From the NCBI GenBank assembly GCA_006386115.1, contig VFIW01000058.1, positions 62,001 to 126,000 of the forward strand: 64,000 bases of DNA, written 5' to 3'. Source of the stretch: Globisporangium splendens. Taxonomy: Eukaryota; Oomycota; Peronosporomycetes; Pythiales; Pythiaceae. The notes under the pieces are model-generated. The model was not told where the DNA came from. It saw only the letters and a list, made by a program, of their open reading frames with translations, and made no database searches. The translations under genes and the position numbers were made by a program. Position 1 is the stretch's first letter, and every line of letters starts with the position of its first letter. Below, in pieces: positions 13,301 through 24,304 of the stretch.

Positions 13301-15270
13301 GTAATCTCCCAATTCAAGCTAGATTGGTTGCACAACACGCTGCGTGTCACTCGGAATGCTTGTTGCGTCTGCTTGAAAAGTGTTTGCAATGCCGCTTCCA
13401 CAGTAGCAGTCGATGAGAACCCGTCCAGCGCGACCGTAGAAGCACTACGATCGGAAGCACCGATACGAAATGTGCGGCCGTATGTGACAGCATTTTTGAT
13501 CGCATCCGCCGACTTGAATCGAAGCTTGAACGCTTCGTCGAACTGGAAAGCCACCACTTGGATTTCCTCGGCGAAGCCTCCAGTCAGCTCGAGTCGATAT
13601 TTTTGATCAACATGCTCCGGGTATGCGACAATTCGCTGCACTTCGATGGCCTTTGGGATCGAGAGCGAGATCTGATGAATCTCGCGGGTGGAATTTGTGC
13701 TCAACCGAATCGAGCTGACACTTTGCTGTCTTGGAAGTCCGCAGGAGACATTGTCAAAGTGATACCCACAGGGTCGATAGCACGAGTGATTTGCCTCGTT
13801 GCTCATGGCAATCGTCACGTTCGCCCAGGGTTCCGTTGCTAGACGAAGCGCATACATATTCTCGACGGAATAGTTGTGCGCTAATCGCGTGGATCCACTA
13901 TCTTTCTCTGACAAAGTCACGTACTTTGTTGAGTACAGCACATCGGTCTCGTCATTATCTGCAACAGCGACCACGATGTTCGACAAGAAGAGGTTGTCGT
14001 ACACTGGATCAACGCTCTTTGACGTGGACTTGATGCTCGTCAGATGCACATCGGCTTCGTCCAATTGGTCATCAACGGCGACGACACGTACAGTCTGGGG
14101 AGACTTCCAGTTGGATCCAGTGAAATAGAGTTTATCCGGAGAAATGGTGATGTTACAAAGCTTTGTCGGAGTGTTCTCGTCACCGCAAGCCAACAAATCA
14201 CCGCCTTCTTCTATCCGCACTTGGGACGGACACAATGGCACCTCAACGCACTTTCGGTAGCATTCTGCGTCTACACTGATCGGTATCTCCACGACACCCT
14301 TTGGCTCCGAGAGAATCATCACTTGGTAGTCATTTCCTTTGCCATCCTCGGAAACGACTAGAGAGCTTGTCGAAAATTCAATCCCAGGAATCGTCAGGTC
14401 GATAAGATCGATCGTAAGAGGATCAATCTTCAGGTTCTCGTTGTAAGGCTCGTTGACAAGCACATTGGACTCAATCTGCTGAGAACACCACATTGCACGC
14501 AGCTCAGCAAGCGTGTCTTCACGAAGGTGTAGAACCTCAGGATCTTCCAAGACCCGGAATACTTGGTACTCCTTGTAAAATTCGCTGATCAGGCGCTCGT
14601 ATTCAGTCATGAGATCAATAGTGGAGTCTTCAATGCCGCTGGCAAACAAATCTATGGTTGTCGCAGATGACTCAAGTTGATATGCTGGTTCGCTGGAAGC
14701 TTCGTGTGTTATCTGGGTAACATGAGCACCTTCATACAACTGGTCATCGGTGGCGACGGCATGAATGGTTCGGAGCTCCATCCAATTTTCTGGCAAAATC
14801 ACGAGTGCAGACGGGGTCACGGTTACGTTGCACAGGTTAAAGCGATAGCACAGGGATTCGGCGTTTACGTCAATCAGAACAGGATTCCGTGGCTTCGAAG
14901 TGAGGCGCAGGGAGTACGAGTTGTGCGAAGGCGTCTTCACGTTTGCCACACCCCATAGGAAGTCATGGTAGTGATCCAGCATCTCTGATCGGCCCAGTGC
15001 GCGAACATACCACGCGACATTGGAAATCGCACCCACAAAGCCTACTTTGGCCACTCCAGTGGACGCCTTGTACGCTCCGAAGTTGAGGGTTTTCTTTGAG
15101 ATACTGAACATTGCAAGTGAGCACGTCGACTGAGCACTCACCAAGGTCATTGTATGTCCATGAGCGCGGCTGTAGCGGACTGTCAGGGAAATGATCTCGG
15201 ACGAAGGGTCGTACGAAGCAACGACATGGTAGTAGATCGCGATTGACGGAGAAGGCAAATCTCGGTCCAT
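10355..15270 (-). pseudogene. Giant-protein segment 2: Calx-beta-like repeats and IPT/filamin-like repeats
   Basis: Three open stretches (15270-12802, 12805-12245 and 12124-10355, plus the codons between the last two) hold seven copies of a motif of the form FTxxNWxxPQTVRVxAVDDxLxE. Examples are LYFTGSNWKSPQTVRVVAVD, IVFTPENWCIPQQVRLTSVD and CIFTPGDWDIAQTVVVLATD. This is typical of extracellular Calx-beta proteins, often calcium-binding and adhesive. Between copies 2 and 3 are beta-rich repeats of the GSFLLRYGAADTA type, as seen in giant surface proteins of protists. A frameshift near 12865 separates MFQVQYAM from HTWRLEWAIEDYIRFQDL. A TAA at 12245-12247 falls in frame between IVVLPWLDG and STGCYRFGLWN, inside a repeat. 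Confidence 0.65.
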
Positions 15271-17321
15271 GACAGCCCTGCAGCTTCCCCAGAAACTGGG
15301 TCCGTGAGTTTAAAGAACATGGCAGACGACGTACTGGAAATCCCAACGGATGCAAAGGCAACGTTTCCGCTGTCCAACGCTACAATATTGACAGGCATGC
15401 TATCTGCTGACACCTTTGGGTCCTGAGTGAAACACAGCCAGAACTCAAGCGAAAACGCAGGTATCGCGGCTTGAACGAGAACCGCATTTGAGAAAAATGT
15501 GTCTTCTTTCGAATCATCAATCAGAAACTGCTTCGTTGCATCCACCGACGAGAACGCAAGTACGCCTGTCGCTCGGCCTTTTGCTGCGCCAACCACGCCA
15601 CTGGCGATTGGTAGCTTAGGTTGGTCATCAAATGCCCACAGCGCAACTGGATTATCTCGTAAAAGAAGCGCTCGATGCTCATTTTGTGACAGCGGCAGAC
15701 GTACGAGCGGGAAGAGTTCCACGACTCCAAAGAGAACGAGGTCACAGAAATCACTCAACACCAGCGTCGAACTGGATCCGGCTGCTGTGCGCTGAGAGTT
15801 GCAATATTCTTCTCCACAGACAAACTGCTTGCAAGATGGTAACGCCACAGAGCTCTCCACAATCCCCATCGAATCAACTTCGCACGTATCAGTTGAATAA
15901 GCAGCCAGCTTTCTGGACGCATTGTCGCTTCGCATACCGTCGAGGGCGGATCCATATCCAGCAATAGAGATCGAGTGTATTGGAGCCACATTCGAGCCGC
16001 ACTTGTCAACGTTTGTGCCAAACTCAATCAGGCCAACCTTTGTGGGCTTTATGAGATCGAGCACGACCCACTCATGAAACGACGTTTTCGCAGCGATGTA
16101 GCAGTCGCTATTCACCACACTTGTTAATGCAAGAGCTGAACCAGAGCCTGTGGCCGCTAGCTGAGAACTCACGCTGTGGATGTTGAACGGAATTGGTAGA
16201 GCATAACCACCAGTTGGTGGAGCCGAAGCCGTCACGTCGGTTGGAGGGAACAGCTGAATGCTCGACAACGCCATCGGCTTGTCACCTACGCCGTAGAAAT
16301 CCAACAGAAGGTAGCGGGCAGTCGAACCTGGGTTCCACTCATACACTTCAACCTCGTTCAGCATGAGGACGCCGAGTCCGTGCTTTCGCACTGTCACGAA
16401 CCTGCCTTTCGTAAACACATCTGTCCACGCTATTGATGCCGTCTCGTTTTCGCACGAAAATGCGAGCGTAGTTTTCTTGTTCACAGCGACGGTTGCAGGG
16501 TCAGATGCCGTTGCAATCGAAGTGTCCGATATGAGAACTTCGAGATTCTGCGCGAATGGCACTTCAAGCATCAAGAGTCGGTCGGTTCTGCTGTAGCTGT
16601 ACAGGTCACCACTCCAGGCCGGAAATTGGTCGACGGAACCTGAGCGGCAAAAGTTGCGTCCATTTTCTCCAATGAACGGATACAGCACAACGGAACTGAT
16701 TGGCTTCACGGAGCCCAAATCAACTTCCCACCATGGATCCATTTCTAGCTCAGTTCGTGTACTTCCTGGTTCCACGGATTGGTTATTTCCACCAAGCGAG
16801 CCAGCGTGGTTGCCTTGAACGACTACTGAATCCCACGTTTTTGCGCGTTGTCCATCAACTGCAAGATACGACAGCGCATTTTCTGGACTTGTGCACCTTT
16901 GACGAGTCTTCATTCCAATCTTCGAGCCAACAAAGTACAGGTTCCCATCGGCATCGGCCACTCCTTTCTCAACAATCTTGATCTGTGCATTCGGTTCTGC
17001 TTGATACCAGTCGTATCCTTCATTTGTCAAGCGCCATGCTTGCGCGTCGTCAGCAGTAATAGTGTCTGCCAGCGTACGTGCTCCTTCGAAGAACGCAACC
17101 ACGAAGCAGCACACCGACACGAGTTTCTTCAGTGGAAATCTGACAGCACTGGATACAGCAGCACTTATGCGTGGCTTCGTTGCTTTGTTGTGTGAGGCTT
17201 GCTTGCTGCCGGTCCAGTTCTGTCGTGGTGGGACAAAGTTTGAACAGTCGGACGCCACCCTTTCGTGTGAGCAAATCAAACGGTCAACAGAAGCAGGCAA
17301 AACACGACACAATGCCTCCAT
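15183..17321 (-). pseudogene. Giant-protein segment 1: N-terminus, discoidin-like and LamG-like domains
   Basis: 712 codons are open. Residues about 62-88 hold a basic-hydrophobic stretch (FPLKKLVSVCCFVVAFFEG) that could be a signal anchor. Two F5/8C-like domains follow. The first has PWWEVDLGSVKPISSVVLYP and ends in LNEVEVYEW; the second is centred on WVVLDLIKPTKVGLIEFG. A LamG/concanavalin-like fold starts at FSLEFWLCFTQDP. Its next strand (YYHVVASYDPSSEIISLTV) is in a different frame, so the domain is cut by a one-base-type shift near 15265. Paired cysteines (CSHE..., CKQFVCGEEYC) suit an extracellular location. The ectodomain could bind carbohydrate or lipid; that is inferred from the fold only. 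Confidence 0.65.
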
Positions 17322-17350
17322 TTGTATTCTTTGGGTTGGCGACGCAAAGC

Positions 17351-19768
17351 TTAGATCAGTTCACTGTCATCATCACTATCGTCAAGCTCGAACGAAAGGT
17401 TATCAACTTCTTGCGTGAGTTGGCTGAGTCCAGTGAGCTCTTCGAGATAACTGCTCGAGTTGCAAGCATTCTCCAAGAGCTGGAATGCATTAGCTTCGTA
17501 GGCTGCCAGCACCTTGGTGCTGCAAGCAATGCACTTGTCAAACGATTCACCAGTGATAACCATCGAGTTGAATGCATTCAAGAACCCTCGCAATTGATGG
17601 GGGATAAAACCCATAGGAGCTGATCCGTCCGCAGATTTTTCGGCACTCGCATACTTTCCGTCTGGAGAATGGAGCACAGCAACCAGCAGTTCCACTGCAG
17701 TTGCGGAGGCGATCGGTGCGAGTCCTGGGCGTGTCACGGTGCACATTTGGTCCAACGTACGATCTTTCAATGAGTCGCGCGGACTAACGATATCGTTGCA
17801 GAAGTAGCATCCAAGCGTTGTTGGCTTCTTTTCATCCGGGTTCGATCCCTGGACTCCATGACGCATTACCAAATAGCTATCAAAGCCAAGAGCAGCATTC
17901 AAAAGCAGCTTCTTCTTCGACGCAGCGATGACAGTCGGCAGCCATCTACTTTCGCGTGAATCGGTCCCCAAAAATATGGCATCATGTTCATCAATCAACT
18001 GCTCGAGCGTGTCAAGCCCACGCTTCGCTTCGTCAATAAGCTGGTCATTGCTGAGAGCGTGACCTGCCATCGGAATCGTCAAATTCACTGCTTTTGAGTT
18101 CACAAGCGGGAAGATCCGCTTCAGCGCATTCGCAGCACATTCCCCCTTTGGCTTGCCGCAATCTTGGAACTCGAACAGTGGCTGACGAACCGGATTGGAG
18201 TGGCTGACGGTCGAGTTATCAACAAACGTAATATGACGGAATCCCCATGACAAAAGGCTTCGAGCAGTGTAACAGCCAAGCGTTCCAGCGCCGAGTAAGA
18301 GGCATTTCGTTTGCGCAATCTTTTCCAAATCCAACGACGGCAGTTGTCTCCAGCGCATCAGCTTCAAGTTCAGGTCGACTGACGTTTCAGCGAGTCGAAT
18401 GGGATCCAGAATCCCGCCGAGCTCCATGATCCGTGGACCCAGTTTTCCACGAGCATTTGCTTCCCAACCCATCATACGCACATCTGTCTTGGATCGGCCG
18501 TTGGGTAAGAACGGTTCATTCTTCACCTCGAAGATGAGGGAGGTGTTGCACTCAAAGTCGTCCGGAACGTCGCTGATGTGATGCAGGTGTTCTCTGAGCG
18601 CCAGAATTTTCAGTGGCTGGTCACGTGGAACTTTGCTTTCTGGAAGAGCCGAAAGGAAGGCGAGATAGTTTCGCAGCGGCCAACCTGGATTGGTTTTCAA
18701 CGGACAGGGGTCAACAAAACCAAAAATCGTCTCGGTAATCTCCTGTGTGCTCTCGGCTGTTTCTTTCCACGACTGCAGAGACTGCACTCGAACGACATTC
18801 CCTCCTGTATCGACTTCTGTTAGTCGTTCAATGACGAAAAATGCGGAAAATCCTTCCCCACTTTCACGGCGCAGCTCAAGCAGCCCACGAACTACTTCCG
18901 CCTGCTCCTTTGTCGGCAGCGCAGACGATACTGGAGCTGGAGCTTTGCTTTTGTATGGTGCTGCTGGAGTGAGCGCTGGAAATCCAAACCAGTACAGAAA
19001 CGAGTGCTTCTTCAGGTCCGCAAACGTCACCAGTACAAACGAGTTTAGACTTTCAACGTTCGATGAATCTCCGACGACCAAGCCCAAAATTTTCTCTCCT
19101 GCTTGTTGCAACACCGCAGCCTTGTCAAGATTCTTGAAATCCTGTCACAACGAAACGGGGATATGCTGCGAGAATGAGCATTCCATTGGCCAATGAAGAG
19201 TACACACAAAATCACTGTAGAGCTAGCTACACGGACCTCAAGCGTGTTGGTATTAATGAGAATCCCCGGCGCTTTCCATTCATAGCGCGCTCGATCAACT
19301 GCACTGCAAGACAAGATCAATCAACGCAAACAAGCGGTAAGCACGAGCACAGATATCAACAGTCTACAGCACTGCGCTATCTTGTCCATGCTCACCTTGC
19401 GTTTTCCTGTCCATCGACGATCGGGAACGAACTGTCATCAATCGTGAAGCGCGACGGCACGTTCACCGAGCGTCCAGGCGTGAAGTAGCCCGTGAGTTCC
19501 TATCGTCAACACCACACATCGTATCCACACACGCGTACGCCATCAGAAGCAAAGCCCAAGAGTCAACCCATTCTTCACTACAGGTGAGTAACAAAAGGAC
19601 ACGCATCCAAGCAGGGGGTCATGTGTTTCGAACCTGCGCTTGGTCGTTCAGCTGGAAGGTGTTGAGCTTGAGCGCCGCGAGCTTCTGCCAGAACGTGACG
19701 TCGGGCGCGCTGTTCCAGGGCTGGAACTTGAGCACGTGCCACTCGCCGTCGTCACTTGAAGTCGCCAT
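17351..19768 (-). CDS. ATG7: ATG7, E1-like activating enzyme of autophagy
   Basis: Four exons in phase: 19768-19634, 19499-19396, 19303-19237 and 19141-17351, about 698 residues, the usual ATG7 length. The N-terminal domain shows WNSAPDVTFWQKLAALKLN, GYFTPGR and GILINTNTLE. The C-terminal adenylation domain has LMRWRQLPSLDL, the nucleotide loop LLLGAGTLGC, FVDNSTVSHSNPVRQ and the catalytic cysteine in RTLDQMCTVTRPG. ATG7 activates ATG8 and ATG12 with ATP and passes them to ATG3 and ATG10 in the cytosol. The tail is acidic (DDSDDDSELI). An initiator-like element 33-48 bp upstream supports the chosen ATG. The stop lies only 29 bp before the first ATG of the giant gene. Confidence 0.95.
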
Positions 19769-20284
19769 CTTTCCGTTCTCTTCTCTTCTGCTGTTCTCAG
19801 TGCGGAATGCGGAATGAACATCTGCCCCGCCTTCTCTTCAACTCGCACCTCAGCAAATAGAAGAGATTGCGCTTTTTCATAAATTTCAGAAAAAAAACTT
19901 GGATGTAAAATACATGCAACCAGCAGAGTGCTTTTAAACTGTTGACCCACTGTTTTAAAAATGCAGTGGATCGTCGAAGGAATGTGTCCTACATTTACTG
20001 GAATCGGTGAGAACTAGGACGGTGCTTCTTCATTTGGGCTTTTTCATTTTGGGTCCCACTTCGACTTTCTCGTTGAACAACAGAACATGTGATGGCGCAT
20101 CACCATAAAAGCAATCCTCTCGCCCATCATTGGCAGAAACACCTCCTTCCGCCATTCTCATTGGCTACAAACCCAACATCCATCAAAGTGAAAAAGCAAA
20201 AAAGCAAAAAAGCAAAATTTGGAGCTCTTCGTTTGCGCAGTACTTGATCAGACACTCTCTCTTTCTTTCTCGAGTGTATTGGAC
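19769..20284. other. Divergent intergenic region between ATG7 and the cathepsin-like gene
   Basis: No coding potential seen. It carries the ATG7 initiator-like element and a second candidate (GCTTTTTCATTTTGGG) near 20048-20063. A pyrimidine-rich CTCTCTCTTTCTTTCTC tract lies just before the cathepsin start. Confidence 0.4.
19801..19816 (-). promoter_or_regulatory. Initiator-like core promoter element of ATG7
   Basis: Read on the minus strand, TTCATTCCGCATTCCGCA resembles the oomycete Inr plus flanking element GCTCATTYYNCAWTTT. It sits about 33-48 bp upstream of the ATG7 start, the expected distance. Sequence resemblance only. Confidence 0.45.
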
Positions 20285-21772
20285 ATGGTGTTGGCGGTGA
20301 TGCAACGCGGCGCGGCGCTCGCACTCGTGGCGCTCTTGGCGCTCAGCTCCGGTGCCCCCAGCGAGACCAAGCGCGTGTGCACGCGTACGTTCAAGGGTCG
20401 CGAGCACCTGCACCCGAGCGTGCACCAGCTACCGGCGCTGGACGAGAACCAGGTGCTGGAGCTGTCGACGTTCCCGAAGAAGCTCGACTGGTGCGAGCAG
20501 GGCTTCTGCACGGCGTCGTGGAACCAGCACATCCCGCAGTACTGTGGCTCGTGCTTCGCGCACGGCGCGCTCTCGGCTGCGCAGGATCGTATCAAGATCA
20601 TGCACAAGAAGCAGGGATATTTGGGACCAGATGTGATGCTTGGACGCCAGACGTTCCTTAACTGTGGACCAGCGCATGGTCTCTCGGATGGGTGTGGCGG
20701 TGGTGAACCCTCCGATGTGTTTGAGTTCATGAGCAAGTACGGGCTCCCGGATGAGACGTGCTTGCCGTACAATGCGACGGACCACAAGAAGTTCACGCAG
20801 ACCAACGGCACGTGCCCTCCGGAGGGCTACTGCATGAAGTGAGTGTTGTATGGAGTTGCTGTATGAGCTGTCCTATCTCGTTCACTCTCTAGTATCACTC
20901 TTTGACACTTGACTGCATGTGAAATAGCTGCATGCACACTCCTGAGAGCCCTGTGGACCCAGTGTGCTTCCCTGTGAAGACTGTCGTTCGCTACCGAGCC
21001 AAGGAATACGGCCACGTCAAGGGTGAGCACGCCATGATGAAGGAGCTCCTCAAGGGTCCCATCACGTGCGGCATCGCGTGCAGTGACGGCTTCACGTTCA
21101 ACTACTCGGCTGGGATCTTTGAGGATAAGACCAACTTCACCGACATTGACCACGACGTCGAAATCGTGGGATGGGGTGAGGAAGATGGCGTCAAGTACTG
21201 GCACGTGCGCAACTCGTGGGGAACGTAAGTGCCAACTGCATTTTGAAACGTGTGGCTGAAATTGGATGGCGTGGAGAGATCTAAGCATTGCTGCTGTATT
21301 GGCACCCTTTGTGTGTAGGTACTGGGGCATGAACGGCTTCTTCAAGATCGTGCGTGGTGTCAACAACCTCGGCATTGAATCCGACTGCCACTACGTGATT
21401 CCCGACATCTCGGACGAAGAGCTCGTGTTTTCGGAGACACCGATCTACGGCGGATCCCACTGGGGCATCGTGCCGTTCTCGATGGACAAGGCGGCCAAGC
21501 GACCAGTGCCCAGCACTGACGACGTTGTGTTCAGCAGTGTGCCGTTGCAGTCGGAAGAACTGTCTGATGCCGAAGATGATTCGGATGACTCGAGCGACGA
21601 AGCGGCCACTACTGACAACGCTGTGATTTTCCGTTTGCCTCAAGCGACACGCAGTCACAGTGCTGGGCTCTCTATTGTGGCGCTCTTCGTAGCGTTCACG
21701 TCGTTCGGTGCTGCTGTCGGATTTGTGGTCGCTCGCTTTTCCCGCGAAACCACGTACTCGCGCATCAACTGA
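20285..21772 (+). CDS. Papain-family cysteine protease, cathepsin X/Z-like, with C-terminal membrane anchor
   Basis: Three exons: 20285-20838, 20928-21224 and 21319-21772. A signal peptide (MQRGAALALVALLALSSG) is followed by the cathepsin X-type active site NQHIPQYCGSCFAH; the HIP insertion is characteristic of that subfamily. The catalytic Cys, the His (DIDHDVEIVGWG) and the Asn (VRNSWGTYWG) are all present. The Trp that normally follows the catalytic Cys is Phe here. Beyond the protease domain are about 100 extra residues: an acidic DAEDDSDDSSDEA stretch and a transmembrane helix (LSIVALFVAFTSFGAAVGFVV) with a short basic end. The enzyme is probably held in the plasma or endolysosomal membrane. 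ATGs at 20219 and 20300 are also in frame; 20285 keeps the signal peptide near the N-terminus. Confidence 0.9.
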
Positions 21773-22089
21773 GTCGTTTTCCAGTGAAGCGCGCGCGTGC
21801 TATCATCTTTCAAGCCTCAGTGGAGAGTGAGAGCAGCAAATATTTGTGGCTTGAGTTGACTTCACAATCGCGCAAAACGTTTCCCTACGCTACGAAAATG
21901 AAAGGATAGATTTTGGATCCAATTTTGTCACAACGCGAAGAGAATCCATTTGCTTTTCTTCTCTATACCCGAGTCCAGATCTTCTTTTTCGTTTCACTGC
22001 TACCGTCGCTATTCACTACTTTCATGCTTTACATCGGCAAACCAGGAGAAAAAGGCACTGGACTCGCTCTCCTCTCAAATTATCAAAGG
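21773..22089. other. Intergenic spacer between convergent genes
   Basis: Separates the 3' ends of the cathepsin-like gene and MCU. Nothing beyond untranslated sequence seen. Confidence 0.4.
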
Positions 22090-23844
22090 TTAGAGCTTCT
22101 TGTCAGAGGTCGAAGGTGCCGCTGCTGCTGAGGTGGTAGCCGCCTGCGTGAGCACGTGGCGGTCCCACGAGTGCTCACTTTCCTCCAGCAGATGCAGGTA
22201 GCTGGACTGCAAGTGCGTGGATTTCGTCAGCACCTGCTCCACTTCCGCCAACTGGTACTTCTTCTGGTCGAGCGCCTGCGTGACGGCGTCCAGACGCGCT
22301 TGGTCGAACTTGGCGTTCGTGACCAGCTTTCTCAATTTCTTCTTGTAGAAGTAGTCGTAGATGTTCTCGTACTCGTACTCCTGGTTCGTGAGACTCCACC
22401 ACGTGTACCCGACGACGCTCATGCCAAAGCCCGTGAAGTACGTCACCGGTTCCATGATATCCCACGAGAAGTGGATGAACGAGAGCCAAAAGTACAGCCC
22501 AAACGTGCCGACAAGCGACGTCGAGAGACCCGCGGCGATCACGTTCGCATGGCGCGTGGCGGTGGCGTGGAGCTCCTTCCGCAGGTTCACGAGCGCCACG
22601 TGCTCGGGTTCAAGCGATTGGATCTTTTGAAGCAGATTTTCGCGCTCTTTCACAAACAGCTGCTTGGTGACTGGCGAGAGACCGATCGACTCCAAGTACG
22701 AGTCAATCACGCTGCGTGGTTGCAGGAAAATCGAGTGCTGAAGGTCTTCATCGTCAGACTACAGCCAACAAACACGAAGGATCGTAATTTTAAACGGGTG
22801 CAATGGTGCTAAGCAATGATAATGAAGACTACGTACGTTTCGGAACGAAAACACGACGCCGGATTGGTGGAACGCGTTGAGGATCTCTGGCGCTTGCTTC
22901 TTTGGGATGCCGCGTTCCTTGCACATGAGTACAAAGTCCTGTACACCACACATTAAAATATCACAAGATCGTAAGAATAAAATGTCCCGAACGCCATCAT
23001 ATATGAATACACAAATTCGCAGCCGCGTACCGCATAGCTGATCTTCCACTTGCCCAAGGTCTCCAAGGCGTAACGAAGCGAGATGATGGCGGATTTCTGT
23101 GCAACGGAACGCACATCAAGATCGCCTTCGTCGAGCAGACTCACATAAGCATTGCCTAAATATTCCAATAGCAATTCCATCACGTGTGAGTAAGTGATTC
23201 CTCTTATGCCATTATATATATATGGCACGCACCAGAGAACACTGGCGCAGTGACAGGCAGCACGCGATCGTTGATCAGGAGCTCAAAGTCGTCCTTGAGG
23301 ATGTTGTTGAGCGTATCCTCCGGAGCAAACGATTTGCCGCGCTTCGAGCGAATGTCCACAGTCTGCACTGACTTGTCCTCGGCTTCAATCTGCGCCTTGA
23401 TGGCCGCCACAGTCGATTCTATACATTCATCAATGCAGAATAATGTGTCAAACACGCATATCCATACTTAAAGAGAAGGTTTCCATGACTATATAAGCAA
23501 CATCGCATCACGTGCCTGGCGGAATGCTAAACACGCGCTCTTCGTCGAATCCGCTCAGTGGCAATGGCACAGCGAGCGTGCAGCTCCCATCCTTGTACTT
23601 GAGCTCTAACGCGCGGTTCGCTACCAACAACAGCAGGGGGTCAAATACAACAACCACATCCACTGTGAATCCCCATATAATCCAATAGTGCAAAGGGGAG
23701 ATGCCATTCGTACGTACATCGAGCATACTGGAGCGCGGCGGTGCTTGCGATCGAGCGCTTCAAGGTGGCGAGCGCGAGTTGCTGGGGGACAGAGTGGCGC
23801 GCGCCGGCAGTGGCGAGCAGCGTCAGGGCTCCACGGTGCAGCAT
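22090..23844 (-). CDS. MCU: Mitochondrial calcium uniporter pore subunit
   Basis: Six exons in phase: 23844-23718, 23620-23516, 23418-23233, 23155-23031, 22938-22837 and 22758-22090, giving 437 residues. The N-terminus is Arg-rich and uncharged-hydrophobic, as in a mitochondrial presequence. The matrix domain is followed by a coiled coil (KERENLLQKIQSLEPEHVAL), TM1, the selectivity-filter motif WDIMEPVTYF and TM2 (GFGMSVVGYTWWSL), then a second coiled coil. The DIME motif fixes the identification. The second intron is GC-AG (donor GCACGT); no GT donor keeps the phase. In the cell it would be the calcium channel of the inner mitochondrial membrane. Confidence 0.93.
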
Positions 23845-24304
23845 GCTGATGGTACTAACAGATGGGTGCGGTCGGTGATGGGTGTGCAGCTACAGACAGA
23901 GCCTCGCGCGCTTCAGAGAGAGAGAGAGAGAGATGATGGCGGCAGCTTCTAATGAGCTCTTGGTGCGATTTCCCCCTTTGCGCGCTGGACACTCACCCGC
24001 CTGAGTTACAACGAAACGGAAAAAAACGGCGCACCGTATCGCTCTTCAGTCTGTGAGTTCTAACTATTGTGTCTCTTGCTGTACAGGTTTGTGCATAGCA
24101 TCACAAAATATTTGTAAACTCAAGTATAGATTTATAGGATTGCAGAACGAGATCGGCGATCTCTTCTGATAACGCGACTTGGAGGGTGCGCTTTAATACA
24201 ATTCTCTCTCTCTCTCATTCAAGAGGTGGTTCTGGTCTCAATACCTGTGCTATTAAGGTCTCCAACCGTTCTGCTGCACTAACACTACAGAGTTGCTCGC
24301 TTTG
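23845..24304. repeat. Intergenic region with two simple repeats
   Basis: Contains an (AG)9 run at 23915-23932, inside the MCU upstream region, and a (TC)7 run at about 24203-24216. No gene seen. The MCU promoter should lie here, but I see no clear initiator. Confidence 0.6.

Larger units (their letters stand above)
2755..17321 (-). pseudogene. Giant discoidin/LamG/Calx-beta/REJ/GPS/triple-tetraspanin surface protein, reading frame interrupted
   Basis: Four long consecutive minus-strand coding stretches, with shorter ones between, carry domains in a sensible order without overlap or duplication, so I read them as one gene of about 4,900 residues. The order is: hydrophobic N-terminus, two discoidin (F5/8C)-like domains, LamG-like domain, seven Calx-beta-like repeats, REJ, EGF, GPS-like motif, one TM, three tetraspanins, charged tail. 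The frame is broken at about 15265 (shift), 12865 (shift), 12245-12247 (in-frame TAA), 10468-10493 (13-bp tandem duplication), about 10265 (shift) and about 4515 (shift). No usable GT-AG intron explains these breaks, because conserved motifs flank them directly. Other multi-kilobase genes here are intact, which favours real decay over random sequence error, but local assembly error is not excluded. The first ATG lies only 29 bp after the ATG7 stop, and no Met sits close to the signal-like segment, so the 5' end may also be incomplete. Confidence 0.7.

Noticed and set aside
17840..17860. GGGTTCGATCCC resembling a tRNA B box
   Set aside because: Lies inside the conserved ATG7 catalytic exon and has no matching A box or acceptor stem.
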